Shown piece by piece: positions 9,020-22,278 of a DNA stretch of 64,000 nt (position 1 is the stretch's first letter; the number at the start of each line of letters is the position of its first letter). The notes under the pieces are model-generated. The model made no database searches, was not told the origin of the DNA, and saw only the letters and a program-made list of their open reading frames with translations. The position numbers were made by a program, and so were the translations under genes. The stretch is from Boothiomyces macroporosus (taxonomy: Eukaryota; Chytridiomycota; Chytridiomycetes; Rhizophydiales; Terramycetaceae), in assembly GCA_027604185.1 (NCBI GenBank), contig JADGKB010000031.1, positions 1-64,000 of the forward strand, written 5' to 3'.

Positions 9020-11928
9020 ATGCAAAATTATTTTCGGTCACCTCAAAACAGAAATAATCCAGAAGAGCAAAGTAAGTTGAAAATAACTGTTAGGGATTAA
9101 TAATGTCGAGGAAGATCACCACCACACCTATGTCCTTCCTGGATCATATCCTTGGAGACAAACCGAAAATATCGAAGCGCAACCAACTCCTCCCAATATA
9201 TCACCAGCTTATATTTGGGCTAGACCAAGAGAAAATCCATCACAGGATATTCCAGTTATAGTCGAACATGATTCTTCGGAACCTCTTTCTCCAAATACAC
9301 ATTCTCCTGATTACGCCAATCATAATCGATCAGACCAACATGTACATTATGAAGGACATGACTATCAGCATCAATCGGAACCACACACGCATAATATCGG
9401 AAGAACCAACTTGCCAGACCTGCATCTTTCTTACCCAGCTCCCCAGCAATATGCTCCAAAGATGGGTTCAACATTATTTAGGTATAAAACAGAACAGATA
9501 ATTCCACTTACAGAGTTTGGTAATTTGGTGGTGGAGGTGCCCGTGCCACAAAAAGTGCTTTCAACTGTAACAAGGACAGGTTCAGACTTTACGCATTTGA
9601 GATGTTGTTTATATTTAACATTTAGATTCAGCAGTAGTAGGCGACCCAAATGAGTTTAATTCGGAAGGTTATAGTTTAAGGCAATCAGAAGCAGGCAGAG
9701 AAACAGAAATATTTGTAGTAGTAACAATGTACAATGAGGACCAAGATTTATTCCTAAAGACATGGAATAGCTTGCAAAAAAATATTAATTATCTCTGTCA
9801 AAAAAGGAACGCAGATACTTGGGGACCAGATGGGTGGCAAAAGATTGTCATTTGTGTCGTAGCAGATGGAAGAACTAAAATCAATTCCAAAACTTTGGCT
9901 GTAATTGGTTTACTTGGTATATACCAAGAAGGGTTGATCAAGACAAAGATTGATGATCGAGATGTATCTGCGCATCTGTTTGAATACACTACAAATGTCT
10001 CGTTAGGTAGTTCTTTGTCTAATCCAGATTTAAACTATAATATCAAAAAAGGAAACACCAGCAATTCCCCAATTCAAGTGATATTCTGCTTGAAAGAAAA
10101 GGTTATCACATATTAATGTAGAATGCAAAGAAAATTAACAGCCATCGATGGTTCTTTAACGCTTTTGGAGCAATGCTCAATCCAAAAGTGTGCATCTTGA
10201 TTGATGTTGGTACGAAACCGACCGAAAAGTCATTCTACTATCTATGGAAAGAGTTTGACACGCACCCCAATGTTGCTGGTGCATGTGGAGAAATTTACGC
10301 TGAAAATGGTCCGTTTGGGGTAAAACTGTTGAATCCGCTAGTAGCAGCCCAAAATTTTGAATATAAAATGAGCAATATCTTGGATAAGCCGATGGAATCA
10401 GTGTTTGGATTTATCTCTGTACTCCCTGGTGCCTTTTCCGCTTATCGATATTCGGCATTGCAAAATGGAGCTGATGGACAAGGTCCACTGGAAAAGTATT
10501 TCATTGGGGAAAAGATGCATGGGGGTGCAAATCTCATTATGGCAAACATGGTAAAGGTGATTTAAGACTAGTATTTGGCAGAGGATCGTATTCTATGTTT
10601 CGAACTAGTAACGAAAAGAAAAGAAGCGTGGGTTCTTCGCTATGTAGAGGTACTGGTCCAGTAACAGTAGCATGCAAAGGCAGAAACTGATGTCCCAGAT
10701 GCAGTTCCAGAATATGTATCTCAAAGAAGAAGATGGGTAATCTATCTTTAATCCAGCTAAATGGATCATTCTTTGCTACATTCCATGCAATTATACATTT
10801 CTATCAAATATTCCGCTCTGGCCATTCTGCCAAACGGAAAGCAGCGATTCTATTTCAATTACTATGTAAAAAAAGCTAATCTAGATAATACTATTATGAT
10901 GCTGTATAACTGGTTTGCAATTGGAAGCTTCTTTCTAATCTTTACCTTTCTTACTAATGGTGTAATACAGAGCTCTTCAACTGATCCGTTCTTTGGCAAT
11001 GGTGTTGGGATTATATTAACATTCCGGCAGCTATATTGTTTTTCTATCATCATGATATTTGTGGCTTCGTTAGGTAACCGTCCCCAAGGAGCTAGGGCAA
11101 TGTATATTGGCAGTTTTATTCTTTTTGCAACAATTATGGTTATGATGCTGTATGTGGTAATCTATATTTGAAATAGTCAATTTTCCAAATTCACTTAGCT
11201 ATTACTAATGTGATTGCGCAGTCCCAAGTAGTTCAGCCTGACGGTACTGCTACAACCAGTTTCCCAACACTTGGCAAGCTGATAGCAGAATCAGAATCCT
11301 TTAGAGTTCTAGTTTTATCAGTTTTATCAACTGTAGGTGTATATATAGTTTCATCGGTCTTGTTCCTAGATCCTTGGCATATCATAACTTCATTTGTCCA
11401 ATATTTAATGCTGGTCCCATCATTCGTCAATATTCTGATGGTATACGCATTCTGCAACTTGCATGATGTATTTCCAGTTAATGATAGGTATCTTGGGGCA
11501 CTAAAGGGGATAATCAACCAGTTGAAATTGCCCAAGTAAAAGTACAAAAGAATGCTTCTGGTGTTCAAGTTGCCACTGTTACCTTACCAGCAGATCAATA
11601 CGATATCGATGAAACATATTCGCTCTTCTTTAAAGAATTAGGAAGGGCACCAGAAAAATCAGACAAAGCAGAGCAAAGCCAGGAGGACTATTTCAAGAAT
11701 TTTAGGACCAGAGTGGTACTGATATGGGTGTTTTCTAATATTCTATTAGTTGCTGCAATGATTACACCCGAGACTGCTGTCTTCTTTGGGATCGATTTAA
11801 ACGACAGTTCAAAGTTCAATCCGTTCCTAACCTTTTACCTATGGAGCGTAGCCGCGATGGGTTTCTACAGACTTATAGGGTGTATTGCTTATAAAGTAGG
11901 AAGGATGCATAAAAAGAAAATCGTGTAA
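9020..11928 (+). CDS. CHS: Chitin synthase, division I (paralogue A)
   Basis: Ten exons (9020-9071, 9094-9603, 9626-10101, 10122-10550, 10572-10649, 10671-10736, 10757-10865, 10885-11156, 11177-11467, 11488-11928) give 907 aa. The nine introns are 19-22 nt. GT2 glycosyltransferase motifs read through the junctions: [54 protein letters not shown] and the product-binding QRRRWLNGSFF. Several C-terminal membrane helices and the CHS C-terminal segment NPFLTFYLW follow. The N-terminus is a His/Pro-rich cytosolic tail. The enzyme extrudes chitin from UDP-GlcNAc at the plasma membrane. It pairs with paralogue B at 16956-19714, which shares seven intron positions. ATG 9020 opens exon 1. Confidence 0.97.
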
Positions 11929-11999
11929 CTTAATAAAATGTATTTGTAGAACAGAGACACGAACAGAGTGAGTCATAAATACAACAGACCAAGCTGAAC

Positions 12000-12032
12000 C
12001 TTCTAGAACATGGCACAGTATTGTTCTAGAAG
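12000..12032. promoter_or_regulatory. Inverted repeat with two TTCTAGAA cores (heat-shock-element-like)
   Basis: CTTCTAGAAC at 12000-12009 and its reverse complement GTTCTAGAAG at 12023-12032 form perfect 10-bp arms around 13 bp. Each arm contains TTCnnGAA, the half-structure of heat-shock elements. The site lies 33 bp upstream of the WD40 gene start. A stem-loop at the end of the chitin synthase transcript is an alternative. Confidence 0.35.
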
Positions 12033-12064
12033 AATTCTCGGGTTAAAAATCAAAAAAGTTTCTA

Positions 12065-13214
12065 ATGGTAAAAATGCTTTCTTCTATTTTAGAAATGATC
12101 TCTTCTGCAAACGGCCCAAACGTAGCAACAGACAGCGAAGCGTTTTTTCAATCGGATAGAGATATTATACTGTCAGAACAAAAGAAAAAGAAGCAAACTG
12201 AGCTGGGAAAAGTTGGAAACCCGATTAAATTTCCTTCCAAAATCTTGCATTTCGATATTGCAGATAACACAATTTATACAGCTCAATCAGGATTTATTGC
12301 CCAAGCTTTGGCTTTTCCAAGCGAGGCGGAGCTTGCTGAAGTAAAGGATGTGAAAAATACAGACACTGCTGTATATCAAGGGCATAAAGGACCAGTGACT
12401 TTTGCTTGTATCGCCCCACCATACTTGTTCACTTCATCATGGGATAAGACAGTCAAACAATGGGATTTAGACACTCAGGAATTGCTAAAGACGTTTACTG
12501 AGCATTTGGATTTTGTAAAGTGTGTGAAACTGTATGATAAAAAACTTTATACTTGTTCAACCGACAAGACTATCATCTGCTGGGATTTAGAGGGAAATGT
12601 ACTTGGTAAATTTATTGGACACACCAGAGCTGTGGAAGATCTCGTGATTTATGATGGATTCTTGTATTCTTGCTCTTCAGACACCACAATCAAAAAATGG
12701 GACCTGTCCACTTTTCAAGAAGTTTTTACCTTTAACGGGCATTTGACCTCTGTATATGGTTTGCATATTGCTGAAGATTCCTTATGGTCTGGTAAGAGGA
12801 AATTGATATAGTTTCTGGTGATAAATTCGCGATTGGATGGGACCTTGAAACAGGAAACATTTCCGCAAAATTAGAGCATCCAGATTATGTAAAGTCGATT
12901 GTGATCTTGCCAAATGGGTTGGTGGCAACTGGCTGCAGAGATGAAAATATCAGAATTTGGGATCCTGCAGTAAGTTTAATTAATGGTAGACTGAAAAAGT
13001 TCTTCATATTCTGTCTGCCCATTATGATGAAGTATCTTGTCTAAAGGTTTATAAGGGCTATCTTGTTAGCAGCTCATTAGATGGTACCCTGCGATTCTGG
13101 GACCTCAAGGCAACACTTAGTGGGAAGCCTATTGAGAGCAGAGAGGAGCAAGCGGTCAAAGAAAGTTTACTGACTGCTGAGGAAGAGGCTGAATTGGCTG
13201 AATTATTGGACTAA
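12065..13214 (+). CDS. WD40-repeat protein
   Basis: Exons 12065-12791, 12812-12969 and 12990-13214 (two 20-nt introns) give 369 aa. Blades are marked by repeated GH...WD units: SSWDKTVKQWDLD, CSTDKTIICWDLEGN, CSSDTTIKKWDL, SGDKFAIGWDLETG, GCRDENIRIWDP and SSLDGTLRFWDL. An N-terminal helical segment has a Lys run (EQKKKKQTELGK). The C-terminus is an acidic helix (EEEAELAELLD). This is a scaffold-type propeller; I cannot assign it to a named complex. Confidence 0.85.
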
Positions 13215-13252
13215 TAAGAATTTTTCCCAAATATAATTTTTTAGTTAATCCC

Positions 13253-16200
13253 ATGAACTCGATCAGTACAACCAACACTAAGATAGATACTCAAAATAGT
13301 TCATTTGAAAGCGATGTTGAACTCTCAGACGATGAAGTGGAAATAATAGAAGAGTCTGGCCCAATTACAAAAACTGGATTTTATAGTTCAGTGCTACTTT
13401 CCAGCAAACCTCCAACCAAGTATCCAAATGATGGAGATTTCAAGCAACAAAATAAATACCCAAACATGGAATCAAGGACAAGCCTAGCTAATTCTGCTGA
13501 GGAGCGAACAAAATATGAAGCAGAAACATTGAATAGTATATTTTCAAAAAGTATTCTACAGAAAAAGGGAGAGACTGACAAGGACAGTATAAACCAAAGA
13601 ATCAAAAGTTTCAAGAATAGATTATCTCCAGATTTATCGGACACACCGTCACCAAAACATTCCTCCAAAACGAAAAACGACAAACCAGGATCGAATAGTA
13701 AAATGAAGAGTTGGAAGTTGCCATCTAATACGATCAATCCATCAATTCAATCAAACAGTACTTTTCAAGATAAAAGATCAGGTCAGTTGACAAAGTTACT
13801 GCACTCTAAACAATCAACTAGTAGCCAGCAATCAATCAAACATCCAGATTTATCTTTTGATGAAACTTTACCAAAGGAAAATATGATTCAAAGTTCTGGA
13901 AAGGGGAAAGCAATGTCTAACAACGCAGTTACAAATCCTGGAAAGTTCCAACCGTCAAGGACCAAACAAACGCAAAAAGACTTTTTCGATCTCGGCAAAC
14001 CATCATCAAAGCTTCAAAAGAAGCAGAGCTCAACAAAGCCTAAACTGCATAGTTCACTGGACAAAAAAAGAATTCGGACAGCTGAGCAGGATTCGCCAAA
14101 TAAAAAATCTAGAGTGGACAATTATACGGCTGCAAAGCAAATTGTAGATCCAGTATCAGACGACTCTTCACTAACAGATTTAAGCTTTGATGAACTTGAT
14201 TTCCCACTTGTTCCTAAAACACCACCCAAACATATTGCAGATGTATTATTTGGAGATTCATCAGAGGAGGAAATAGTTTTCAAAAAGTCTGGTAAGGAAA
14301 GTGAAAAAGACATTGCCAAAGCATTGTTTGGAGATGAGCTGCAAAACAAAAGTCCGAATATCAAAGGAGCGAAACCTAGTGTAGGGATTCCTTCGTTAAC
14401 TGTATCTTATAAAAAAGGTACTGCACATCGTCCTGCTAACAAGAATTCCAAAGTTCAAAATAAATCCAGAGTGGATCCATTTCCCTCTGAAAAAAAGAAT
14501 TTACAAACCACAGCACAAAGAAAGGAAAGTGTTGCCTCTGATATATCGGATTCAAAAAATGTAAATAAGCCAGAATTAGCTGCACAGGAATCTACTTCTC
14601 TATATAAAAATCTCAAAGAAAAGCTCGCCAATTTACATAACCGATTTAAATCTAAAGCTATTGCTCCTACTTCAAGTTCGAAAGACAGCCCTAAAGTTGA
14701 TACCATGCGAAATCCTTCAAATTCCATCCCTCCAAAAAATAATAATCTAGAAGATGAATCAGTTGCATCACAGAATTTGAAGGCACCAGTGAACATAATT
14801 CCTCCTTCAACTGTGAAGGCTATGGAAGGATCTGCTGTTAACTTGCTGAAGGATTCAACCCCCATCGTGCAAACAAATCGTAATGAAGTTCCAGCAAAGC
14901 CCAACATTACTGATTCAACAAAACCAACTCTTCCTCAATCTCAAAGTTCAAATTCAGAACTACCAAACAAGGCAATTTGGGACCACCAATTTTCTAGTTC
15001 GCACAAAGTTATAATAGCAAATGGATACCAATCAGTGGATATATTTTGGAACGATAGAAACTTTACATCAAAGTCGGGGATTAAGGTAGCTGGGCTTCTA
15101 ATTCAGAAATCTGGACCAGAATTAATTGACGATCTACATCCTAAATCTATAGATCTTGGAATCAAGCCATTACACAAATTGCAGTCGGTAAAATACATTT
15201 CCCTTCCAAATGCATTGGATTCTACGGATATCTTGGACACCCTTTCAGTATTTCACTTCTTGAGCGAATTCTCAGGGATCTTGTTTGGCAAACGGGTTCC
15301 TTTTCAGAATTATGGTGATTAATACTAATTATAGGCGAGTTTATGAATTCGATATGCCATCCTGAAATCTATTTCCTCCCACTTTTAGAATTATATCGAA
15401 TTATATTAGAGGGTTTGGAAGGTAAACCAGTCAAATATTTATGTGATGTGCAATACCGTCTTGCCAACTTTTATGAAAAGTATTTTGGAAATTCGGAAAT
15501 ATTGGTGCAATTGCAAGAGAAGGAATTCTATCGCTTTTTCCCTGATACTCATGTTGCAATACTAACTGGACTGATTGATAGCTTTATACTCGATCTACTG
15601 GGCGATCAAATTTCAAAAGTAAAGACGGCCTTTCGGGTGGATAACCAAATCTTTCAGTCCCATTATGTAAAGTACAAGCTTTGCCAATTTCTCCTGTTAA
15701 AAATACAAAATCAAGGCTTTAATCTGAAAGAGTTGGAGGCAATCTCACCATTGATTATGAATGAAATTACATTAAAAGTAGCTTCTACACAAGAACCACC
15801 ATCACCACAAAGTCCGCCAAGCACTCCATCAACCCCTTCGACAGTAGATTTGGATTCGGACAATGAAATGGAAGGTATAAAACCAACAGCGGATATACCA
15901 GTTGGCATTCTATTGGAAAGCAAGCAAGCTGAAATCATAGAGTTGCTGAAACAATCCTCAGAAGAGTATCTGAAGAGTTCAAAGTTTTATGAAAAGCGCT
16001 TAGCTGCACACAGTAAAGTGTTGAACGAATATCACTTGGAATCCAAAAAGTTCCATCTTGGAATTGATAGATATGGACAGGGGTATTGGTTTATACCTTT
16101 AAATTTTGTACCAGACTCGAATGTAATCCCTCAACAACCCATATTTGGGATAATCAAGGAACATAATTATTCAGACCCAAAGAAGCCTCAGCGATTTTCA

Positions 16201-16887
16201 ACTGTAAAGGATTTTGAAGATTTTCGGCTGTTGATGGTTTCGCTTTGGGGCTCTGGACTTCGAGAGAGTAACTTGAAGGACAATATTCAGATAATGCTCG
16301 TAAAGTTGAGGCTGGAGGTTGATTTTTCAGTTTCAGCTAATCATTCTATTGTAAAAACCATTAATAACGCCTTTTCAAATTTCAATTTGTGGGTAAAGGA
16401 TGTTTATACTCACCGAACTCAAAAGTTATACACTGGATTGTACCTAACACCGTTTGACAAATATTTTGGTCCGATAATGAAAAGAATAGTAATTGATTTT
16501 GGAGTATTCTTGGGATTTAATCAGCAAATGAACAATGCAATTGAGATCATTCAGCATTTCCCACTGGAATATATAAAGAAATTACTATTAAAATGGCATG
16601 AAAAATATCAAATCTTTGACATATTACCACCAACTGCACTGGAGGAGTTTCAAAAGTTGCACTCAATATCACACCTAGCGAATTGGTGTTTGTCAAACGT
16701 CGAAGATGCTAAGGCAAATAGACGCAAAGCCGAGATTCCAATTGGCATGCCTGAAGAGAGTAAAGCTCTGTCATCAGAAGAAGAAAGCTGTTTAAATGCA
16801 CAGCCGCCTCTTCTCGAGAGCTCATGTTTTGACATCAAAGAATACTATAAAATGAAACTAGCCGCATTTGCGAACAGAAATAAATAA
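13253..16887 (+). CDS. DDT/WHIM-domain chromatin protein (ISWI-complex accessory type)
   Basis: Two long exons (13253-15314, 15335-16887) around one 20-nt intron (15315-15334, containing ACTAAT) give 1204 aa. The first 570 residues are low-complexity, rich in Ser, Lys and Asp, with acidic patches (ELSDDEVEIIEE). A DDT-like helical domain spans the splice junction (FHFLSEFSGILFG... NYGEFMNSI... LLELYRIILE). A WHIM-like signature follows (HLGIDRYGQGYWFIPLN). DDT plus WHIM modules occur in accessory subunits of ISWI remodelers, where they contact the ATPase and linker DNA. Two FGD-containing motifs (DVLFGDSSEEE, KALFGDELQ) sit in the acidic region. The exact orthologue is not clear. Confidence 0.75.
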
Positions 16888-16955
16888 AGTGTATTTAATT
16901 GTTTCCCATTTCAATTTATTAAATATTTGGTTAAAATAAGGGTTGGTTGACAAAA

Positions 16956-19714
16956 TCATTGTTTTTTGACAACCCTGCCAAACCGGTAAATGATACTGCC
17001 AATAAATCTGAAAAGAGAAAGCCCGGCAATAGACCATAAATAAAAGGTCAGGAAAGGATTGAAAATGTTTACATTATTGACATCAATACCAAGGAGCACT
17101 TCGATTTCTGGTGTAGTGAAAATGGCAATCAAAAGAACATTGGAAACCATCCAAATCAACACTAACTTTGTCCTGAATGATTTGAAATAATCATCTTGGG
17201 ATCTACTTGGTGCCTTGTTTTTTTCCTCTGGTCTTTTTAATTCATCCAAAAAGGTAGAGAAATTGTAATCAATTTCATCTTGTTTTGGAATGCCAACTTT
17301 GACACTAACTCTACCCTTTTCGTCTTTGGAAACGTGAATTTGTGCACTTTCAACCATGGTGTTATCCCCTTTTGTGCCCCACGATACATCATGCAAATTA
17401 CAAAACGCATAAACCATTAGAATATTGACGAAAGATGGAACCAAAAGCATGTACTGCAAAAATGAGTGAACCATATGCCATGGTTCAAGATAAATTATCG
17501 ACGAAAGTAAATATACCCCATACGTACTTAGAAAAGTGATGACTAGATCCCTGAAAGGCTCTTCCTGAGCAATAATCGATCCCAAAGTAATAATGTTTGT
17601 TTTATAAGTGTTGGTTTGCGAATCATAAACTTGTGAGCGAGCCAATACATTTTGAACAGACAAGTTAATTTGAAAGATGGACTATTTGAGTAGATAATTA
17701 CCACATACATCATGAATATCATCAGTATACCAAATAATATGAAACTAAATGTGTACATGATTTTTGAACCTTGTGGTCTGTTTCCCAAGGATGCTACGAA
17801 TATCATTAAAATTGAAAAGATGTAGAGCTCCTTGAAGGTAATCATAATTATTGACCCTACTCCATGGAAAGGGTCTTTTGCAGGGTCATCCAAGACTCCA
17901 CCCATCAAAAATGTGAACATCAGGTAGAAACTGCCAATTGAAAACCAGTTCAATATCAAATTGATCATATTATCTTGGTTAAGCACTGCTTACAAAGCAA
18001 CTGTAACATCAACGCCATTTTTCTTGAAAAAGAATGTCTGGATCTGAATAACTGGTAAAAATGGATAATTGCGTGAAGGCCGGCAAAGAAGGATCCATTC
18101 AGCTCAAATTAGTATAAGTATACCCATCTTCTTCGCTGAGAGACGTATTCTGGGACCGTATCTGGGACGTCCGTTTCCGCTTTAGCTTTCTACATTAAGT
18201 ATCATCTACTTCTACATATCTAAGGATCCACGCTTCGCTTCTTTTGGTAACCAGTTCAAAACAGAGAATTCTATCTTCTGCTAGGTACTGCAGATAAATC
18301 CCATTCTTACCATATTTGCTTTAACCAAATTAGCCCCGCCATGCATCTTTTCTCCAACGAAATACTTTTCCAATGGCCCATGACCATCTTTACTATTTTG
18401 TAGTGCAGAATAGCGATAAGCAGAGAATGCTCCTGGCAATACAGCAATAAAGCCAAACACAGATTCCAAAGGTTTATCAAGGATGTTGCTCATCTTGTAT
18501 TCAAAGTTTTGTGCTGCCACCAACGGGTTCAACAATTTGTAGCCGCACTTTCCTTGCTCTGCATAAATTTCGCCACAGGCTCCAGCAACGTTCTTGTTTT
18601 TGCTAAATTCTTTCCACAGGAAGTATACAGACTTGTCTGTTGGCTTAGTTCCCACATCAATCAAGATACAAACTTCGGGCTTCAACAGTGGTCCAAAAGC
18701 GTTAAAGAACCACCGATGGCTGTTGATTTTTTTAGCATTCTAGTGTTACGCAATCTTACTTTTTCCTTCAGTAAAAACATTACTTGCACGGGATAAACCG
18801 CAAAGGATGGTCTGTACTTTTCATAGTTGTCATTCAGCTCAACATACGTGGTATATTCAAACAAGTGTCCAGTTACCGGTTTATCTTCAATAGACGTTTT
18901 GATCAAACCATCTTGGTACACACCAAGCAAGCCGAGCACCGCCAAGGTCTTGGAATTGATTTTGGCCCTTCCGTCTGAGACGATACAGACTACTATCTTT
19001 TGCCAACCATTCGCTCCCCAAGTTTTTGAGTTTCTCTTGCTGCAAAGATAAAAAATATTTCTTTGCAAGCTTTTCCAAGTCTTTAAAAACAAATTTTGGT
19101 CTTCATTATACATGGTCACTACGATAAATATTTCGGTTTGATTGCCAGAATCAGATTGCCGCAGAGTATACCCTCCTGATTGAAAGTCGTTGGGATCTCC
19201 AACTATCGCAGTGTACCGCAATTTCTTTGAATGAGGCGAGTCAGAAGAGGTTTTTTCAACCATATGGGGTACAGGCACTTCGATGACAAAGTTTCCCGCC
19301 TCTGTGAGCTTTACAGATTCTTGATTTGAATAAATGTTTAACCTAGTTCCTGTTCGATACAAGAACGTATTGGGGCGATTTTGAATATCTACTTTTCCAT
19401 TGTTTATGTTGATGGTGGTCTCAGGATATCCATAAGAGTTTTGGTTGGAATAATGAATCACATCTGAGCTTGGATTTTGATGGTGGGAACTCTGGTAAGA
19501 ATTAGACCCCGCATTCATATAGCTATTACTATTTGGATTTGAATAAGCTCCTGGAACGTAGGCAGGATAGTTTGCTTGATTTTGCGAGCTGCGCGGATTG
19601 TCATCTACAGTCGTAGTGCTATCCCTATTTCCGTCCTGAGCGTAATCTAGATTAAATTATATTCATACTCTCATCCCTTTGTTGGGGAGTGTAGTATCGA
19701 TTGTTGTTGGACAT
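16956..19714 (-). CDS. CHS: Chitin synthase, division I (paralogue B)
   Basis: Eight exons (19714-19669, 19646-18760, 18739-18311, 18287-18210, 18189-18124, 18102-17994, 17973-17702, 17681-16956) give 870 aa with seven introns of 20-23 nt. Catalytic motifs match paralogue [44 protein letters not shown] and QRRRWLNGSFF, then the helices and [10 protein letters not shown]. The N-terminal tail is Asn/Ser-rich and diverged. One intron (18103-18123) ends GAG, and another (18288-18310) lacks a clear TAAC motif. Versus paralogue A it lacks the introns at the LRY and NLHD positions. Start: ATG at 19714-19712. Confidence 0.97.
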
Positions 19715-19813
19715 AAAAAAATCGGTAAAACGCGTTCAATTTAAGCTCAATCAGAGGCGCTGTAAACAGCATGACCACAATTGTCAACAAACAATCAAAT
19801 CTGAAAAATTATA

Positions 19814-22170
19814 TTAGATTTTTAACGTAGAAACCTTTTGATAGTCCTCGATAGTGAATGGAACATATTTGCCTCCTTCAAAGCGGTAAATTGGGTCCTT
19901 TACAATATTAGGGTCGCAACCTTCGTTTCTAAATTGTGTCTTTACTTGCTTCATTGTGCCTGTCGAGTGCATTTCCGGTAAGATACGGATGAAAACTGGT
20001 ATAGCGTATGATGGGAGGGACTTTGTAAGAACTGGAGCAAGCTGGTCAATATCAAAGTTTTCTTTGACAATCAAGGCCGCCATACCGGCTCTACCATCAA
20101 AACCAGGGACTGCAACACCATATACATTGGTTTCTTCAATTTCAGCAATAGGAGTGAATGCTTTCGCAACTTCTGTGGTGGAAACGTTTTCTCCTTTCCA
20201 TCTGAAGGTGTCACCAATTCTATCCACAAAGTATACATATCCCCAGTAGTCTCTTTTGGCAATATCGCCTGTTTCAAAGTAAGCATCTCCTTTGCGGAAC
20301 ACATTCGTCAAGATCTTCTTTGTTGTTTTAGAAGATTCTCCTTTATACCCCACATAGGCAGCCTGAGGATCATTGTTTTTGATTTGTCCAATCAATTCAC
20401 CAGGTTCGCCATCTTTGCATACTTGGCAAAATCCGTCAGGTCCACGAACTGGCTCTCCAGTTATTTGGTCAATTTTGATTAACGTACGCGTACTAAGAAC
20501 TCTAAAATCAATTTAAAATTACCCTGTAATCAAACCAAATCTTCCCATAGATCCAATTCCAAAGTTGTCATTGTCTTGAACATTGAATAGTTGGACATTT
20601 CCTTCTGTGGCCATGTAAAATTCAATAATCTTTGGAATGCCAAATCTTTGTTTGAAAGCTAGCCATATTTCAGGACGCAAGCCATTTCCAATCATGAACT
20701 TTAATGAGTGATCCTTGTCAGAGAATTTTTCTGGAGTATTCATCAAGTATCTGCACAGCTCCCCAATATATTGAGCACCAGTGGCTCTCGTTGCCCTACA
20801 TTCTGCAATGAACCTACTGGCAGAGAACTTTTTGGATAAAATCACTGTGGCACCATTATGAACCATCATTCCTAGTCCCAACATACCGCCAGCAGAGTGA
20901 TACAATGGCAAGCAAATGTATATGCGATCTTCATGAACAACGCCCTGAAGAGCTGAAGAGAGTTTCATAGCAACATAGAGTCTTGAATGAGATATAATAG
21001 CCGCTTTTGGAAGACCGGTGGTTCCTGAAGTGTAAATATAAGCGGCGGGGTCACTAATTGAAATATCGCTACGCAGCTTAGGATCAGGCTCTTTTTCACT
21101 GCCAGTGGAGATATCAATGTTTGTGCCAAAGGCAAACTTTTTTGTTCCATCAAAGAACAATATATCAAACTCAGAGTGTTCAATAGTCATAATATTTCCA
21201 ACCAGAGATTCATGCATTACAATCACTTTGGCTGAAGCTTCCTTCAAGACATGAGCAAGTGCATTTTCTTTGAGATTAGTGTTGATGAATGCTGCAGTTC
21301 CACCAATCTTCAATACCGCAAACCAAGTGATAAAAAAGTCTGGTGAGTTTTCAAGTATGAGGGCAACAGAATCTTTAGGTCCAACACCATGTTTCAATAA
21401 AATAGAGGCCATTTGATTAATTTCTAGGTTAAAGCGGAACTACTTTTGTTGACTTGGTCAAAGGTTAACGATATTTCCCCTGATGGGACAGTGATTGCCT
21501 CATCAGAGTGATATTTTTTCACAGTACTCATCCAAGTATTTACAATAAAGGCGCCAGATGGGCGGTAAACCCTACTGTAAATCGGATATAATCTCATCAT
21601 CAAGTATTGTGGTAGTATACGAAGCCCAAAGTTGATTTCAGTCCAAATATTGAACGGATCGGGGATTCCTTGGTACAGCAATATTGGGGCAGCTAACTGA
21701 AGTCCAATCAATATCAAGAGCGACTTTGCAGTTACTTTCCATAGGAAATGCATAAATCCATTGAAAAATAATGTAAATTCTCCATTATTGAAATCCAGCT
21801 GAACCCAGCATGAAATGAATAATGCCACCATTGAACCTAGCCTAACGCTGAATGGAATTTTTCTGTTGGTGTCGTCTCCCTTGATATCATAGACAAATTG
21901 CCAAGTAATCGCGCTAACGATCCCCATTCCCCATAGTGCTGTTGGGCTTAGCAAAGAATAAATGAATCCATTTAGAATCCCGTTTACAAACCAACCCAGT
22001 CCTCCAGCAATAACCGTCAGGTACTTCCATTGGTGCTTTTCTGGTTCTGCAACCGCCAAAGCCGCAAATCCAAAGCACAGTGTGAGATACAGTTTGAGAG
22101 ATAGTAGAATTTCATAGTTCGCGATGAGGATATATCCTAAGAGTGAATACTGCAGTAGTATTTCGCTCAT
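19814..22170 (-). CDS. FATP-type very-long-chain acyl-CoA synthetase with N-terminal membrane domain
   Basis: Exons 22170-21444, 21423-20523 and 20501-19814 (introns of 20 and 21 nt) give 771 aa. The N-terminal 150 residues contain several hydrophobic helices. An adenylate-forming enzyme follows: the P-loop-like YTSGTTGLPKAAIISHSR, ICLPLYHSAGG, FYMATEGN (A5), GYVYFVDRIGDTFRWKGENVST (FATP/VLACS signature), and a C-terminal lid. The enzyme activates long-chain fatty acids to CoA esters and couples this to uptake. FATP family members are usually about 620-690 aa; the extra length is the membrane region. The start is ATG 22170; an earlier GTG in frame was not used. Its stop lies 100 bp upstream of the chitin synthase B start. 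Confidence 0.92.
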
Positions 22171-22278
22171 GAGACTTTTGTGGCAAAAAACTGACAATAG
22201 GCATGTGCAGAACACAAGAGCACCAAAAGGCGGTGAAACTGTGAAAAAGTTTATCCTAAATGTAGCAAAGGATATTTA

